This document shows positions 23,020-34,573 of a DNA stretch of 64,000 nucleotides, one piece after another (positions within the stretch are counted from its first letter, which is position 1; each line of letters opens with the position of its first letter). Position numbers and translations under genes: made by a program. Source of the stretch: Guillardia theta CCMP2712. Lineage: Eukaryota; Cryptophyceae; Pyrenomonadales; Geminigeraceae. Where the stretch lies: the NCBI RefSeq assembly GCF_000315625.1, contig NW_005434632.1, forward strand, positions 157,901 through 221,900. Direction: 5' to 3'. The notes under the pieces are model-generated. The model ran no database searches and had not been told where the DNA came from. It worked only from the letters and a program-made list of their open reading frames with translations.

Positions 23020-23712
23020 TCATGTTTCAACGTCATCGACAGTGTCTTCAGTATATTGACATCGGGCTGGCGATCGCATTGTGTTCAATCTTTCCAGGAT
23101 CCCCTTCAATCTCTCATCACCCTCAGCAGCCGAAAGGATCTGCAAGACTGGGATGTCGTACTCCTCGTTGGTCCTTGACAGCCGTCGAGCAAGCGACGCA
23201 GGGAGACTTTCTCGTCGCATCAGGCACTTGTTCGAAGGGGTTCGCTTCTTTGCTCCCTCCTCCTGGGTCTCCTCACTGTTGCTCTGAGGGGTGCAGGGGC
23301 AAGACGATGCCCTGTGGCCACATTCGAGCACTCCTTGAACTAGTCCTGTTGCTCCCTTGCAACTCTCCTCGCAGTAGAACTGATCTATCAGTTCCTTCGA
23401 AAGTGGAGGTACAACACAACACGACCTCCTACGCCCCATGACCTTTCTGTTTCCTTGGCCGACCTCAGGCGCAACACTCTGATGCAGAGGAGTCTGCTCA
23501 AGCCTCTGCTCCCTCGCTCCCTCCAAGTCGCGTGCATGGCCATGTCCCCCGTCAGCCACGTGTAAAAACCCTCGCGAGGTTGCGAGATCCAGTGCAAACT
23601 CGTTGCGAGCGAAAGTTTCACGATTCCGTGGAGAGCATACGGTTCTTCCCATGTGATGACAGTCACCCTGACTCATAAAATGGAAGTTTGAGCTGTCAGC
23701 CGCTAAGAACAT
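23020..23712 (-). CDS. hypothetical protein
   Basis: An ATG-started frame of 230 residues on the minus strand, convergent with the CD2BP2-like gene. The C-terminal third is charged and helical (for example ESLPASLARRLSRTNEEYD and LSAAEGDERLKGILERLN) and looks like real protein. The middle is less convincing and may hide an intron. No domain, signal peptide or membrane segment is recognised. Confidence 0.4.
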   Translation of the reverse strand: MFLAADSSNFHFMSQGDCHHMGRTVCSPRNRETFARNEFALDLATSRGFLHVADGGHGHARDLEGAREQRLEQTPLHQSVAPEVGQGNRKVMGRRRSCCVVPPLSKELIDQFYCEESCKGATGLVQGVLECGHRASSCPCTPQSNSEETQEEGAKKRTPSNKCLMRRESLPASLARRLSRTNEEYDIPVLQILSAAEGDERLKGILERLNTMRSPARCQYTEDTVDDVET

Positions 23713-24017
23713 TTTCTTCGATTCGATAGCTTCCTTACTTCACTGTGATGCTCATAATCCCACCAACCGATCACAATTATGTGCAGCTCCTTCACGAGGG
23801 GTTCAATCCCTTCTATCTGAGTGTGGTTTCAAGAAATTCCAGCCGGGTTCTGAGTTTGTTTTTCGACTGCAGCTGGTATGTTACACTATCCCACAAAAAC
23901 ACAGTTGTACAAGCGAAGGTGGCACGCGTATATCAGCGAACACAACCCAGATCTTGCTGCACTTTGATGGCCTCCTCTCTCTTGAACTCCTTGCGTGCGG
24001 ATCAAAATTTTTCCTTC

Positions 24018-24084
24018 CTCCCCTGCTCCTGCTCCTGCTCCTGCTCCTACTCCTGCTCCTACTCCTGCTCCTGCTCCTGCTCCT
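24018..24084. repeat. CTCCTG/CTCCTA hexamer microsatellite
   Basis: About ten tandem CTCCTG units with some CTCCTA variants, in intergenic sequence upstream of the hypothetical minus-strand gene. Confidence 0.9.
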
Positions 24085-24129
24085 TGTGTCACTCCGTGAG
24101 CGCCTTTCCACTGCTCGCTCTACAGTGAT

Positions 24130-25110
24130 TACCCCTACCCCGTCAGAATCTTATTTGTAACCCCCAGGGACAAGAACACCGTATGTTGATGCGAGTACCC
24201 ACGATCTCGGAACACCCCCGTAGACATACGTTTCTGTACCCTACCCTAATAAAGACCTAGTTTTACCCGCACCCCTTCTTGACCGAAGAATTGCTATGGG
24301 AAGCATGGGGTACTAGGATACATTTCCTGTCTGATAGTCAATAAATAACCAAGTGTACCCACCCCCTCCCATCTTCCGACTTGTGACTTTCAAACCTACC
24401 CCTTAGGTTCAGCCCTATCGGTTGGTACCCTACCCCCCTCTAGTTGTTCAGGAGCCACCCCATTCTCAAGAGAGCCTCTTACGATCATCAAAAAAGTTTT
24501 TTTTTGAAAGACCGCACTTAGCTACTACCCCCGTGGTGATTGGTACCCACCCCTCATGTGAATGTTGACGCTTTGGGATGGTAGACCACCCTGACTACCT
24601 TCCATATACCTCAATAAGTACCCATCTAGAAGTACCCTTGGTAGTCCACACCCAGAAAACCAAGTACCCCACCACCTAATGCGATCTCGCAGTCATGTTC
24701 ACAGCACCTATTTCCTCACCTGCTTTGTCAGCCTCATGTCCTGACTGGACCCTACCTTCTTAGACCACCCCACCCCACCTAGCCAAACAGAACCCACAAA
24801 AATCCGTTTGGCCCCAGCCAGGCAGAGTCCCACATTGTAGTAACAGTACCCATACCCCTCCTACCCTCCTGTTGTAAACTTCGTATGCTATCCGTCATCG
24901 GAGCCGTGGTACCAGGGAAGAGTTTTTACTGGAGGGATTTAAAAAAACGGACTTGATTTTATGCTGGGGTGGGTAGGGGTACCTTTCTTACCACACACGT
25001 CGTAGTAAAGATGAAGAGAGTGATGACACACCTCATGAGCACTGACGAGCGTGATGAGGGGTAGTAAAATAAGGGGATACGGGGGTCATCGTCGGGTCAC
25101 GGTACATTAA
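24130..25110. repeat. long TACCC-rich tract, G-rich at its right end
   Basis: About 700 bases of + strand are dense in GTACCC, TACCCC, ACCACCC and CCCACCCC. From about 24960 the + strand switches to GGGGTGGGTAGGG and similar words. No coding frame is supported. This is the largest such tract in the window. It lies upstream of the minus-strand frame at 23020-23712 and downstream of the CER1-FMO gene. Confidence 0.6.
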
Positions 25111-25623
25111 TGGAACCACCCACCCCACCCCCCATGGACGGTCTGTTCCCGTTGTATTTTATACAGTTCGACTCTTTTGAGGGTGCGGTGGAGGTCGGAA
25201 GGCGATAGGACCTGGCAAGAGGGCGGAGGGGTGGAAAGGTTGCGGAAGGGAAGGGGTGGGGGTGTTGGGGGGACGGAAGGGGCGGGGGCGGAGGGAGGGG
25301 CAAGAGGGAGAGGGAGGAGAACAAGAAAGCAGGTTTGCGCCAAGTGGGTTTAACAAGATGGATGGATGCTCTTGTTGTTGTGATGGGCTGCGTTGATTGC
25401 GATTGCTACTCATGAGCAACCTACCATAATTCTCCGTCTCTGACAATCTCTGCCTGCTAAGGCGGTGTGTATAAACTTTCTTTCTCTGCTTGTATGCCGT
25501 GATTGATCAACCTGCGACTCTTTATTTGAAGACAGACGTTAAGTGTTACTCGAATAAGTTGACAGTGTTAACGACAGCTGATCGTGCAAGGAAATCGAGG
25601 AGAGAAGGAGAGAGAGTCGATCT
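25111..25623. other. no gene seen (3' flank of the CER1-FMO gene)
   Basis: It includes a G-rich stretch at 25190-25325 (GGGGCGGGGGCGGAGGG type). No protein-like frame is present. Confidence 0.35.
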
Positions 25624-28514
25624 TTATTGCGCGCGAGCTGATGCAATCAAACGTGCTATTCTCTTCGCTTGTTCGGAGATCTCCTTGAGAGGCAGGAGAG
25701 CCTGTTGCAATGTTACCAACCAACAACTTAATAAGAGCTCTTACCCGCCCATGCTCAAACCCGATCTTGTGTAGTGTTTGCTGTTGTCGAGCTCCGTGTG
25801 GATCGATCTGTTCAATCCCAGCATGAGCAACCATACCCCCTCCCCCCCTTGCACAGCAACCCACCAACCCCTCCGCCTTCCCCAAACAACGTTACGCACC
25901 AGCAGCCAATCCCCCAGGTTATCTTGAAACCCAGTGGAGAAGACAATGACCTGCGGCATGACAGCAGCAGTTCAGAGCGCGCGAGGTACCGACGACATCC
26001 TCAACATCACTCACGTCACAAGGAACAAGCTCAGTCTCACTAGACTCGCACGCTCGCGTCGATACCAGCACGTGCCTTCCCCTGGCCTGCATGAGCGGCC
26101 CATGAACCCTCAGCGCTCCTTTCTTGATGCTGTCCACGAGCCCTCCTCCCTGCCTCCCTGCCCACTTGTCGATGATGGGTACCCGCCGAGCACCGAAGGG
26201 CCTCCACTTGCGGGCGCCAACGGGAAAGAAAGGGGTCCACCATGCTCGCCCGAAGTTGACGACGATGAACAAGTCGACAACAGCGTCTGCCAGAGCAGGA
26301 GGAAGGTGCTGTAAACAGAGCCGAGACACCCATTCCACTGCCAGAGGGCCCCACTCCCTCCTCACGATAGGAGGAACGCTTCTAACGCTCAGTGAGACCG
26401 ACCTGGCACGTGGCAGGAGCGACATGGCGATGTCTGCTGCGCTGTTACCCATCCCGACGATGAGCACGTGCTTCCCTGCCAAGCTCTGCATGCTCTTGAC
26501 CGAGCTTGAGTGGTGCACCTCCCCCTCGAAGCCGGCGACAAGCTCCTTCGTGTTCGGCGGGAAGCAAGGGACAGCGTGTAGCCCTGATGCGATAATGAGA
26601 TGCTCTGCAATGAAAACTTTCCTCTCAGATCGCGGCTCCTGCGCCTGCTCAGGCTCGTTCTGTCCACCCTTGGCCTGTCCCGTCCCTCCTTCGGAAAGGA
26701 CTTCTACCTCCACCAGCCACCTGCAGCTCTGCGGAACCCTCCTGGCAGAGACAACTCTTGTCCTTAACGAAATATTGAGAGAGAAGCGAGCGGAGTAGCA
26801 GTGAAGGTAGTGGATGAAGTCCCTGCAGCAGACCATCACCAGTAGCCACCACAAGCACGGATGATGAAAGACAGCAAAAGTACACATCATAACGCAACAC
26901 AGCTGATTTGCTTGCTCGTTGACTAGCACCTCCCACTCACCTTGCGCTGAGGTCGCGGGGGAGCAGATTAGAAATATTGTAGTGAGGGAGCTGACAGTGT
27001 TGCCGACGGGATGTGATGTTCAGCTCGTCGTATTGAGAGTTCCAGTGACCTTCGATCTTGTCTTTCTGTTCGAAGATGAGGATGTCTTCCACGCCCCTCT
27101 TGACAAGACATGCAGCTGCTGCAAGGCATGTCACTTGCCGCTCTATCAACCCAACAAGGTACCTGCTAGGCCACTCGCTCCTGCTCCGACTATAATGCAC
27201 CCGACATGAACCGTCCTTGACGCGTCACCGCTATGATCGGCTGCGCATGCGCCTCCTGATAGCGAAGGGCGGAGCTTGTTGAGGTACAGACTGTGATCGT
27301 GCCTGGGGATTTCAAACCCCATCGCCTTTGCTGCGTGTAGCACCACCGGCAACTTGCTCAGATCCACTTCCCCCACCTCATGCTCGTCCCATCCCATGTT
27401 GGCATGTACCATGGCTGCGGCATGGCACGCGTACACCTCGTGCTCAGGAAGCAGAATAGAGAAGGAGCGCTTCGAGCATCTGATAACTTGTGTCATGACT
27501 TGACAACGACAACCAGTGCACGCCACCTCTCAGGTTGCATCCTCAACAGACCTCCGTCGATCACGGTGACATCCTTTCTCTCTCTGATGTATCTACCCAA
27601 CAAGGTTAGATCATCCCGCTTTACCGTCTCTCTCCGAGCAACAACAACCATGGCAGCCCTACCTGGAGTTCATTGCTGATTCCACAGACAGCACGTTTCC
27701 TGTCAAGGGGCAAGGGACTGAAAAGACGACGGCAATGCCGTCTCTTGGAATATGCTCACGAACGCCGAGGTCGTACTTGCCCACAACCCAGACACGACAG
27801 AAGACGCCGTCTTGCAGTGATCTTGCGTATCTGATTGAGCCTGCTCTCTGGATTAGAACAGACAGACATCCATGCTACAACTTTGACTTGCCTGTTGATC
27901 TTGACGCCTCCTGGCGAAGGGCTTCAAACCTTGCGGTAGATGAAGTGTAGCAAGTGACATCGAATCCTGTTTGAGAACAAGTCATCAAACTGACAGCTAG
28001 CAGGGTTTCCTCCTCACCCTGTTTTACAAGCGATAGCGCGACTGCCCTTCCTACCTTTGACGTTGGGCCAGTCAAAAACACCTCCCGTCTCATCTGTCAT
28101 GACTTTAGGTACCACAGCAGCAAACATCAGCTTCTTGCTTCATCACCTCGCACGATTGTTCAGACTGCCTGAAGAGCTCGATAACGTTCTCGACGACAAC
28201 GGCAGCTGTCAAGGTGTTTCCATGGACTACCTGATTGAGAGCCTGTCAGATGACTGAGGTAGTTCTTTCCTCTTCGATCTTTTCTCACCTTTGTTGTCTT
28301 TGGATTCACTTCTCGAACGAGCTAATAAAATCTTATCAGTTTGACCGTTGTCACCGACTGAAAGACCTCTTCTCCTGACTTGTTGACGAACTCGGCTTTG
28401 TTGAGAGCTCCTAGACCCAACACCTGAAAAGAAAGCAAAAACATCAAATTCTGGTAGACAAGGAGGAGAGCATGGGGGCAGGGAGAAAGGGAGGAAGGGA
28501 GGAAGGGAGGATAG

Positions 28515-28545
<31 letters not shown>

Positions 28546-29099
28546 AGAGGGATGTCAGGCGGTGTGACAAGGGAGGCATGCAGGCAGACCTTGTATCCAA
28601 GTCTGTCTGCCTCACGGAGGATCTCGCAGATGTTGTCATGAGCTCGACGAGGAAAGGAAATGAACTGCCAGCCAAACAGTCTGCAGTCTCCCGTCAGCTC
28701 TTGGCCCTTGCGGTCAACCCGCTGCCTCTAACAAGTCCAGAAAGCCAACGGACCTGCTGAGCCACACTGAGTTGCGGCAGCCAGAGAAGGAGAAATCGTC
28801 CATGTAGAGGTAGGGGAGGCAGACGCGAGGACTGAGGAGCATCCATATGATGGAGTAGACGAACAGCTGGAGGGCCTGTGAGTTGAGGGAGGAATGCAAA
28901 GGAGGGGAATACCAAGGGAGAAGTCAGCATCATCCACGTCTTCTCTTCCCATCTTCTTGCTTGCTGCTCTGAACTCTTGTTCCACAACTGTTACCAACTT
29001 CAGGACGAGATGATTCCAGCAAGAATATGTGATTCTTACAGCAAATGCCGATGACAGGGTCGTTGGATGCGCAAGAAAGACGACGTCACCTGTTTCGAA
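25624..29099 (-). CDS. CER1/CER3-type C-terminal half fused to flavin-containing monooxygenase
   Basis: Proposed exons (transcript order): 29040-29099, 28913-28987, 28754-28875, 28590-28680, 28331-28423, 28147-28230, 28018-28081, 27888-27966, 27663-27830, 27527-27592, 27163-27479, 26941-27118, 26015-26822, 25900-25950, 25745-25807, 25624-25683; 792 residues in phase. CER1/CER3 (plant alkane-forming, WAX2 C-domain) landmarks run in order: GDVVFLAHPTTLSSAF, KVLGLGALNKAEFVN, VVHGNTLTAAVVV, EVFLTGPTSKVGRAVALSL, RVWVVGKYDLG, ACHAAAMVHANMGWDEHEVG. Within the same exon (27163-27479) begins an FMO: CIIVGAGASGLAA (FAD), FEGEVHHSSSVK (FMO signature), HVLIVGMGNSAADIA (NADPH) and VIVFSTGF. The fatty-acid-hydroxylase half with His boxes, expected before GDVVF, was not found, so the 5' end is open. 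The donor of the 28331-28423 exon is not GT. The substrate is unknown; an aldehyde or other lipid is a guess. Confidence 0.82.
28510..28547. repeat. GGCA microsatellite in a CER1-FMO intron
   Basis: About seven tandem GGCA units in the intron 28424-28589, next to GGAAGGGA units. Confidence 0.9.
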
Positions 29100-29466
29100 C
29101 TAACACGAACATGTCACGGCACAAGGCAATGGAATGATACAAATGGATGTTGCAATGATTCGATCAGATCAGCTTCATTGATAATCATCCTCCTCATCTT
29201 AACGCGCATCAGAGGCAATCGCGGGTAAAAGTCTATCAACACTCCTTCCTCGCTCCATCTCCGACAGCAAACTTCATGCACAAGCAAAGATGAACCGATT
29301 TCAGAGTCACAAGTGCATATGGGCGACAACAAAGTCGGCAAGGCACCTGAGATCGCTCCGCTGGCAGGCACCAACCAGCCTTGTACAAGAGCTTGCGGAG
29401 GAAGGAAGGACAAGCCGAGTCTCTGCCACAAGTTGTGAGATGTAGAGCTCGATGGTTGAAGCTCCA

Positions 29467-32400
29467 TCACAGTGAAGATGAAGACTTGTCCCGTGACAGG
29501 AGAAGCCGAACAATCTCCTTCTCGTCCTTCCCTTTCTTGTTCACTTGCATGCTCTCATATGCAGACACCACCTGCGAGGGTGAAAGATGTGAAAGGGGCC
29601 ACACAAGACAACATCTCCATCAATACAACAAGAAACAAGCATGAGCAGACATGAAGATGAATCACAGATGGGGAAGAGGCAGGAGGATATGCCCATGGCC
29701 AGATATACAAATTTGTCTCGGAGCGGGAAGTGAGCAGCTAAAACGGGAGAGGCAAAGGAATCGAAGAAGGCAGGAAATGAGGTAGAGGAGGAGGAGGAGG
29801 AGGAGGAGGAGGAGGAGGAGGGGGAGGAGGAGGATGCCAGATCAGAGAGGGTATGATGGGCAAACGGTAAAGCGAAGAGAGAGAAGGCAAGAGGACAGAG
29901 AGGAAGGCAAGGGAGAGAGGGAAGCTCGGCGGAAGAGGGGTATCAACAGAGATCTTACCAGTGCCGACGAGAGGGCAAGAGCGCAGAAGAGATTGAAGGT
30001 CGACAGTGAGGAGAAGAAGGAAGCAAACAGAGCTGATAGAGAGATCTTGAAGCAGGATGTGACGACATAAGAATGTTGAAACATGATACATACCATGGAA
30101 CCCAAGGCAAAGACAGCAAAGATGATGCTGTCATTGATCGGGACTGACATGCAGTTGCTCGAGAACTCCCGCATAGAGTCGAACATGCCGAGCTTGCTTT
30201 CACAGTCATCTTCATTCTTCCACTTTGGCGCAAACTTGTCATCATGAGTTTGACCATAGATGACAGCCTTGAAGGTCTCAACGAAGAGTGTTGCCGTTGA
30301 CTTCTTGGTGACCTGAAATAAGTTTCATCACTATCACTCGCATTGTCTCCATCATCGTCACCATCTCTAATCTCACAACAACCGGCACATCGGCGCCGTC
30401 AACACAAATCATCTTGGTGACTATTTCATTTTGCTTTGTCATCAGTATCTCTAGAGTCACCATCTCCACAGACTTCCAACATGATCATCATTGTTTCACA
30501 TGAACCATACATTAAAGATCTGAACATGTCTCTTATCAACACTCAAGGGTGATTTACCTGGCACGCAAGAGCATGGACAAACCAGACAGCTGCGATGAAA
30601 ACAGCAAATGACAACAGCTCCTTGTCCTTCGAGATCATGTCTAGCACAATCTTGCAATGGGTTGCAGTATCAAACCCCTTCAACCATCGGTCATGATCAA
30701 GATGCAGGATGGATGTTTGTCATGTCAAACCTGAAGAAGAACTCGCTTCAAGGTGATGAGAGCGTCGACCTGCGACAACTCCCTGTCACTCACTTACATC
30801 AAGAGAATGGATGACAACCAATGAGTCGAGATGCCACTGATCGATCAGCAATGACATGATTCCCAGCCTTTGCAAGGTGTCATTAAACTCATCAGAATCG
30901 AAACTTTTGATCACCTAGGAGAAAATTTCCGGGCAGCATCAAGAGAAACAAGGCAGATCTTCATGCTTATCAGTAAATTTGAGTTCCCTTCCCTCTACCT
31001 CCCATCTCTCTGTCCTCATATCATCTCGTCTCGTCTCGTCTTCTCTCCATCCTCTTCACTGCTCTTCCATCCTCATCGGTTTCCTGTTCGCTCTCTTCTC
31101 CTCCATCTCATTTAAATCCGGCTGTCCTGTAACTTTCTTTCGCTATCACTTACAAACCTCACTTGCTTCATCCTTATCTATGTCAACAGGTTCTTCTTAC
31201 CTTGGCGATATGATAGATACAAGACATCATGATCATGGTCTTGGTAGCATCAGAAACATAACTGCACGTGTATTGGTCAATCACACAGTGATGTTTTCGC
31301 TAGACTCTCTTCTCCTTGTTGATCCCATCCGATTCTATCTCTCGGCCAACTCCCCTCATCTCCTCTCCTCTCCTCTTCTCTTCTGCCCTTCCGTTCCCTG
31401 CCCTGCCCTGTCCTGTCTTGCACTGCCCTGCCCAGCCCAGCCCTGTCCTCTTCTCTCCTGTCCTCTTCTCTCCTGTCCACTTTGCTTTGCTTCGCTTCTC
31501 CTTCGTTCGCTCTCCCTCTCGCTCTCCCTCTCTTTCCTCCTCCCTCTCCTCCATCCCTCATCTTTCCTCTCTTCTCCTCTCATCACACCTGTAGCACAAC
31601 ATCATCGACAGAACTTCTCGTGCCCAGTAAGCTGAGAGCACTCCAGCAATCACCCAGTAGAACCGCTTCCTGCACATCAACACTAGTTCATGGGAGCAGA
31701 GAGAGAGAGAAGGAGGAAGGTAACAAGAGGAGAAGCAGGAAGGTAACGGGAGGAGGGAAAGATTTCAGGAGAGAGATGGAAGGACAAAGATCAGTGGGAG
31801 TGAGGACAGAAGTGAAATACCGTAGCAGGGCGATGCCATATTTGCGATCGAGACGTTGAAGATAAGGGTTCAGGAGGACGTTGGCATGCTGCATGAAGAT
31901 CCAGACTTCATGTGCGAACAGGATCCAGGTGACTGAGACGTTGATGAGACATCGAGGAGGCACGCATCCATCTCACATGTGTTCTTCTGTCCTGCGCGCG
32001 CTGCTCGGTGTTGACTGTTGTCATGGTTCAACTGCTCTGCGGAGAAAGTCACGGACGAGCTCGAGAGCTCCATAGCTCGCAGCAAACTTACCAAGATGGG
32101 GAAGATCATGCCTGCCATGGTCCACAGAGGCGATGACGGAAGCAAGGTGTTTGAAGTTCTCGTTCAGCGCGTCAACCTTTCCCATGCTCGTCAAGACACG
32201 TGGCGATCGTGACTGAAAGGACCTTGGCCTCCAACGCGTCGATTCTCTGCATTGCCAAACTTTCCTCCACCTGTGAGGCAGGCTGAGTGACCATTCCTTC
32301 GTCATCGGGTACTCCCATCACCTGCACCTCACTTCTTCTCGCGTCCGCTGGCAAGCAGGCGCAGAGGAGCGAGAGAAGCACCTGGAGCATTTGCTGAGAA

Positions 32401-32546
32401 GAAGTTTCCGCTTTCCAGAGGATGCCTACCGCGATGAATAGAAGTGCTCCTCGGGACATGCTTTCGCTCCACCGGGACCTGAATGGTATTCGATCATGTA
32501 CCGGAAATACGGCGACAAGATCATTGGTGTTTTCTTGCATTCGCAT
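29467..32546 (-). CDS. multi-pass membrane protein, unrecognised, 10 exons
   Basis: Proposed exons: 32223-32546, 32092-32176, 31821-31932, 31589-31669, 31201-31261, 30798-30914, 30558-30650, 30094-30312, 29959-30045, 29467-29571. All introns are GT-AG, phases agree, and the product is 427 residues. The N-terminal part holds a hydrophobic segment (GALLFIAVGILWK), a second one near MLQVLLSLLCACLPA, and a short coiled coil rejoined by splicing (IDALEAKVDALNENFKHLA). Membrane helices follow: TWILFAHEVWIFMQ, FYWVIAGVLSAYWA, LLSFAVFIAAVWFVHALACQ, DSIIFAVFALGSM, then ISLSALFASFFSSL. The tail is charged (KGKDEKEIVRLLLSRDK). No His boxes or channel filter are seen and no family is recognised. Its TGA overlaps by one base an ATG at 29467-29465 leading towards the CER1-FMO gene on the same strand. 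Confidence 0.65.
29790..29836. repeat. GAG trinucleotide repeat in intron
   Basis: About fifteen GAG/GGA units within the last intron (29572-29958) of the multi-pass membrane protein gene. Confidence 0.85.
31396..31475. repeat. CCTGC/CCTGT/CCAGC repeat in intron
   Basis: Imperfect pentamers of CCCTG, CCTGT and CCCAG, then TCCTCTTCTC repeats, in the intron 31262-31588 of the multi-pass membrane protein gene. Confidence 0.75.
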
Positions 32547-32769
32547 GCTTCAAGTATAACTGAGAGGTCTACACCAGTTTGCACTACCTACTACTTTGCG
32601 CTCTACGTCCATTCATACTATGCAAGGCATGGGCGCATCAACTTGCACTAACTCACGTGCTCACGAGCTGAGTCCTCACTGTGAGTTGAGGGTCAAGAAA
32701 AGTCCAGGTGCCTCCTGTCTTCATGTCCATCTCCGCTCCCTTTCCCTCGCTCTCTCCTCCCCAGCCATT
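32547..32769. other. upstream region of the multi-pass membrane protein gene
   Basis: A short flank between the ATG at 32546 and GC-rich island D. No promoter element could be assigned. Confidence 0.3.
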
Positions 32770-33960
32770 AGCAAGGATCGGGGGCCACCATCTAGTCTTT
32801 ATTACTGAGTAACTCTTGAGTCTGCGGCGCGGCCTTGTGCCCCGGCCGGTACGACGATCCGGGGCGGACTCGGACTCGGGGAGCCTCGGAGTAACTTAGA
32901 GTAACTTGCCCGGGGATCGCGGGGACGGACCGTCGGACCGTACGGCCGGGCGGCGTACCGTACGGCGGTCGGACTTGCCGGCCCGCCGGTGCCCCCGGGG
33001 GCGGCCGCCAGTCCGATCCCGGCAACGAGTCTCACCCTAAACGCGGGGTCACCGGGTGGCAGCCGTGACTCAGTGGCTCAGTAGGCCCCCGTACTCGGCG
33101 CTCAAAATCCTTTACTCAACTTTCACTTACTGTTACAAGAAGTTAAGTTAAAGATCAGTACGAGGACAATCAGGAGAGTCGAGGAGGCTTGACCCTGACA
33201 CTGTCGGACGGTCGCACAGGCCAAACGGCGAGAAGATAAAGACAGATCATCGGATTATTCATGATTGGTTAAAACCGGAAGTTGCCGCACTGAGTTGAAC
33301 TCGGGACTTGTGACCGTCCGATCTGAGTCAAGTGCCTCGGCCCGGGCCCGCCTGGGCGACTGAGGGCCGGCGGCCTGCCGGGCCCCGGTGCGCCGCGCGG
33401 CGTCACTGAGTCAAGCTCACCATCATCCGATCCGATGACTCGGATGATGTGATCTGGTCACCGGTGACCGTCGAACGCCGTTCCCGCCGCCTGAGCCATC
33501 CGAACTTAGTTGTCACAGTGTCAGGCCAAGTTGCGGCCGCGGCCGTGAGACCACCGTCAGCAGTGCCGCGCCGCCGTTTGCTTGTGACACTGGACGGTCA
33601 ACCCGGCGCCGAGCGAGTGATCCGATCAACTTAGTTGCGTTTTCTAGCCGCCCCGGCCCAGTGTCACTGAACCGTCACGCGGACTCCCGCGTGACGGTTG
33701 AACCGGGGCCGACCCGGTACGGCGTGACGATCGGACACCGTGGAATGAGCACCGTAGAGCATCAGTGAGGCCTCAGTCGCCGCGACAGACAGTCAGAGTT
33801 GCTATCACAGTCATGGTTGACGACTTAGTAGTCAGTGACTTCGAGCCTCGGAGGCCGACTGCGGAACTTACGGAAGCGGCGGTGGCTCGTTCAAAGGTTG
33901 AACCGGGTTCGAGTTTCAATGTGCGGCCACCACTGAGTTGCTTCTGAGCGCGAGTCCAAG
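32770..33960. other. GC-rich island D with core motif
   Basis: About 1.2 kb of very GC-rich sequence using the same words as islands A-C and E, with CCGTACGGC and ACCGTACGGC palindromic stretches at 32936-32966 and the shared core at 33111-33167. No protein-like reading frame is present. Confidence 0.6.
33111..33167 (+). repeat. shared core motif, copy 4 (with insertion)
   Basis: TTTACTCAA is followed by about 20 unrelated bases, then AAGTTAAGTTAAA and GATCAGTACGAGGAC. Same orientation as the other copies. Confidence 0.75.
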
Positions 33961-34433
33961 TGCCTTGAGGTGAGGCTCTGAAGCTGAAGGATCAGCGACG
34001 CCTCCTGTGGTGGGCAAAGTGCAAGCAGTCTGATGCGGCAGCATCACGAGGGGCGGATCCAGCCCGAGTTAAGATCACAAGGTAGGCTTAGTCAGACGCA
34101 TTAGTTTGGCGAGACCGCTTGCTCGCTCACCATGTTGGAAAAGCCTCTACAATTGTGCTTCACTATCGTCTTGCTGTTCACCATGATGAGTAAGTTCGAC
34201 TAAAAATACTGGCTCCTAAAGGGGAAGCTAGAAATCAGACACACTTCACTCCGAGTGATCTGACGCCTGATAAGGCAATTCCACACGCCGCCGTACAACA
34301 TAGAATAAAAACAAGCCAGGCCTTTCCTCCCTGAAAAACCGTGCCTCTCTCATGAATGTCTTCTACCTTCTCTACGCTACTGTCTTCAACACCATCACCG
34401 TCTCTCATTGCCATAACGCTCATATAAAACCAT
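33961..34433. other. no gene seen
   Basis: The interval between GC-rich island D and the left arm of the inverted duplication. A short hydrophobic minus-strand frame (34235-34423) has no supporting evidence. Confidence 0.3.
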
Positions 34434-34434
34434 C

Positions 34435-34440
34435 TTTATT
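34435..34440 (-). terminator. polyadenylation signal AATAAA
   Basis: AATAAA on the minus strand, 134 bases after the stop of the small-protein gene at 34574. The same signal stands at 38839-38844 in the other arm, and sequence similarity between the arms ends at this point. Confidence 0.5.
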
Positions 34441-34573
34441 GACATCAAACAAAATCATCCTCGGCATACACATCAGCAGGTCTCGGGGCAGGCAGGGGAG
34501 AAGTGCCACGGGTGATATCTCCGGCCTCTTGTACTCCCGGCGTGCCTTCCTTGATCCTCTCCCTCCGGCTCTC

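Noticed and set aside
23795-23815. tRNA B-box-like GGTTCAATCCC
   Set aside because: No matching A box, no acceptor-stem pairing and no cloverleaf could be drawn. No tRNA or rRNA gene was found in the window.
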